Part shown: positions 62,451-64,000 of the stretch, in pieces | How positions within the stretch are numbered: position 1 is the first letter of the stretch | Layout of the letters: each line of letters opens with the position of its first letter | Assembly: GCA_003513765.1 (NCBI GenBank) | Contig: DONT01000010.1 | Span: 62,001 to 126,000 of the forward strand | Reading direction: 5' to 3' | Length of the DNA stretch: 64,000 nucleotides | Source of the DNA: Jeotgalicoccus sp. | GTDB lineage: Bacteria > Bacillota > Bacilli > Staphylococcales > Salinicoccaceae | Made by a program: the position numbers and the translations under genes | Notes under the pieces: model-generated | What the model was told of the DNA's origin: nothing | Seen by the model: only the letters and a program-made list of their open reading frames with translations | Databases searched by the model: none

Positions 62451-64000
62451 ATGGATTTATCTACGATGAACAAAGAACAACTGGAAGCGATAAAAACGAC
62501 GGAAGGCCCGCTGTTAATTATGGCAGGGGCAGGAAGCGGCAAAACACGGGTGCTTACGCACAGAGTGGCGTACCTGCTGGATGAAAAACAGGTGCCGTCA
62601 TACAATATACTGGCAATTACTTTTACGAATAAAGCAGCGCGTGAAATGCGTGACCGTGTCGACAGATTGATCGCGGAGGACGCATCTAAAATGTGGATTT
62701 CAACATTCCACGCAATGTGTGTCCGTATTTTAAGACGCGATATCAGCTACTTAGGCTACGACACGAGTTTTTCTATTTTAGACCCTCTCGATCAGCAGTC
62801 GGTTGTGAAAGATATTTTAAAAACCCGCAATCTGGATACGAAACAGCATAACCCGAGAAGCATTCTGGCGGTTATTTCAAATTATAAAAACCAGCTTATT
62901 AAACCTGAACAGGCTATCGCCGAGGCAGGGGGCTTTCAGGACGAACTTTACAGTGAAATCTACAAAGATTATCAGGAAATTTTATACCGTAACAGTTCAC
63001 TGGATTTCGATGACTTAATCATGCTGACAATTGAACTGTTTGATAAGAAGCCGGATGTGCTTAATTACTATCAGACGAGATTCCAGTATGTTCACGTGGA
63101 TGAGTATCAGGATACGAACCACGCACAGTATAAGCTTGTGCAGATGCTTGCTGGAAAGTACCGGAATATTTGTGTTGTTGGTGATTCGGATCAGTCGATT
63201 TATAAATTCCGCGGTGCGGACATACAGAATATACTGAATTTCGAAGAGGATTACCCGGAAGCGAAAGTAATTAAGCTTGAAGAAAACTACCGTTCGACGA
63301 AGACGATACTGGACGCGGCGAACGCGGTTATCGATAACAATACAGAACGCAAACCGAAAAACCTGCGGAGCAATAAAGGCGACGGAGTTAAAATAGAAGT
63401 TAATGTATCGTTCAGTGAACGTGAAGAGGGCCACCGTGTCGTCGAGAAAATTCAGGAGCTTAGTACTGATTATTCATACGGCGAGATGGCGGTGCTTTAC
63501 CGTGCGAACGCACAGTCGCGTGCGGTTGAGGATGCATTTGTTAAATCCAGTATCCCGTATAAAATGGTCGGCGGAACGAAGTTCTACAGCAGAATGGAAA
63601 TTAAAGATCTGATGAGTTATTTAAAAGTGATTCAGAACCCGTCTGATGACATCAGTTTCCAGCGTATTATCAATGTACCGAAGAGAGGAATCGGTGAGAA
63701 AACAATCGATAAGCTGCGCGCTCACGCAGAAGAGCTGAACTCGAGCATCTATGATGCGATCCGCGATTCGGACTTTTTAGGTATTCCTGCGAAGACAGTG
63801 ACTAAGTTAATGACGCTGCTCGCAGTACTCGACAATTTAAAAGAAAAATCGAAGTATATGACGATGACTGACCTTGTCGACGAAGTACTTGCCGATACCG
63901 GCTATCACGACATGCTGAGTTCTGATAAAACATTGGAAGCACGGAGCCGTCTTGAGAATCTTGAGGAATTTAAAACTGTAACGAAAGAATTCGATAATGA
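62451..64000 (+). CDS. pcrA: ATP-dependent DNA helicase PcrA, 3' part beyond the window
   Basis: The visible 516 codons (of about 730 usual) are open to the window end. UvrD-family motifs: Walker A AGAGSGKTRVLTHR (about residues 25-38), TFTNKAAREMRDRV, HVDEYQDTNHAQY (Walker B, about 212-224), GDSDQSIYKFRGAD and LEENYRST. It unwinds DNA in repair and rolling-circle replication. ATG 62451 has TTGGAG upstream; 15 bases after pcrB. Confidence 0.97.
   Translation, partial: MDLSTMNKEQLEAIKTTEGPLLIMAGAGSGKTRVLTHRVAYLLDEKQVPSYNILAITFTNKAAREMRDRVDRLIAEDASKMWISTFHAMCVRILRRDISYLGYDTSFSILDPLDQQSVVKDILKTRNLDTKQHNPRSILAVISNYKNQLIKPEQAIAEAGGFQDELYSEIYKDYQEILYRNSSLDFDDLIMLTIELFDKKPDVLNYYQTRFQYVHVDEYQDTNHAQYKLVQMLAGKYRNICVVGDSDQSIYKFRGADIQNILNFEEDYPEAKVIKLEENYRSTKTILDAANAVIDNNTERKPKNLRSNKGDGVKIEVNVSFSEREEGHRVVEKIQELSTDYSYGEMAVLYRANAQSRAVEDAFVKSSIPYKMVGGTKFYSRMEIKDLMSYLKVIQNPSDDISFQRIINVPKRGIGEKTIDKLRAHAEELNSSIYDAIRDSDFLGIPAKTVTKLMTLLAVLDNLKEKSKYMTMTDLVDEVLADTGYHDMLSSDKTLEARSRLENLEEFKTVTKEFDN

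Overview
The window is a gene-dense, low-to-moderate GC Firmicute chromosome segment. The pcrB-pcrA pair, the purEK..LFMNHD order, the yebE/yebG/purB neighbourhood, a RpmG very like the staphylococcal one, strong AAAGGAGG-type ribosome binding sites and compact operons point to Staphylococcaceae. Very acidic secreted lipoproteins suggest a salt-tolerant relative such as Jeotgalicoccus or Salinicoccus. This placement is inference from gene content and recalled family sequences. No mobile element, phage, tRNA, rRNA or CRISPR array was found.

Layout: 1-5.2 kb holds a truncated GNAT gene, pepT, a drug exporter, a methyltransferase and small genes. 5.3-8.4 kb is a methionine ABC operon (metN-metI-metQ-metQ) with a MetN that lacks its regulatory domain. 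8.5-11.8 kb is a MoxR/DUF58/DUF4129 operon. 11.9-15.4 kb holds an unidentified permease paired with an amidohydrolase, then a YitT protein. 15.4-19.4 kb (minus strand) is a methyltransferase, a four-gene phospholipid operon (CDP-alcohol phosphatidyltransferase, CdsA, PlsC, membrane protein) and a GNAT gene. 19.5-26.2 kb is a 5-oxoprolinase operon (pxpB, pxpC, accB-like, accC-like, pxpA, Nramp-like transporter, DUF1445 protein). 26.3-36.0 kb is the purine operon, which lacks purC, purS and purQ and keeps what looks like a short purC tail in their place.

36-50.9 kb holds an oligopeptide-type binding protein, a tandem palindromic repeat, pcp (which releases 5-oxoproline, the Pxp substrate), nagB, two ABC exporters, a VanZ-like gene, an iron-type binding protein/M23/CapA trio, a thiamine-binding-type protein, an iron alcohol dehydrogenase and a Nudix hydrolase. 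50.9-55.3 kb has a Zur-box-controlled zinc-binding lipoprotein, rpmG with a structured leader, folD, a YolD gene whose promoter spacer is filled by a perfect LexA box, and a NERD/zinc-ribbon protein followed by a second tandem repeat. 55.4-64 kb holds ppaC, the NAD salvage pair pncB-nadE, a yebE-yebG-purB operon, a VanY-type carboxypeptidase, pcrB and the first two thirds of pcrA.

The points most worth checking are the purCSQ loss with its apparent scar, a 14-bp intragenic hairpin in purN, two tandem arrays of CCCGTCA-type palindromes, substituted catalytic aspartates in the CDP-alcohol phosphatidyltransferase, the SOS-controlled orphan YolD, and the biotin-carboxylase-linked oxoprolinase operon.
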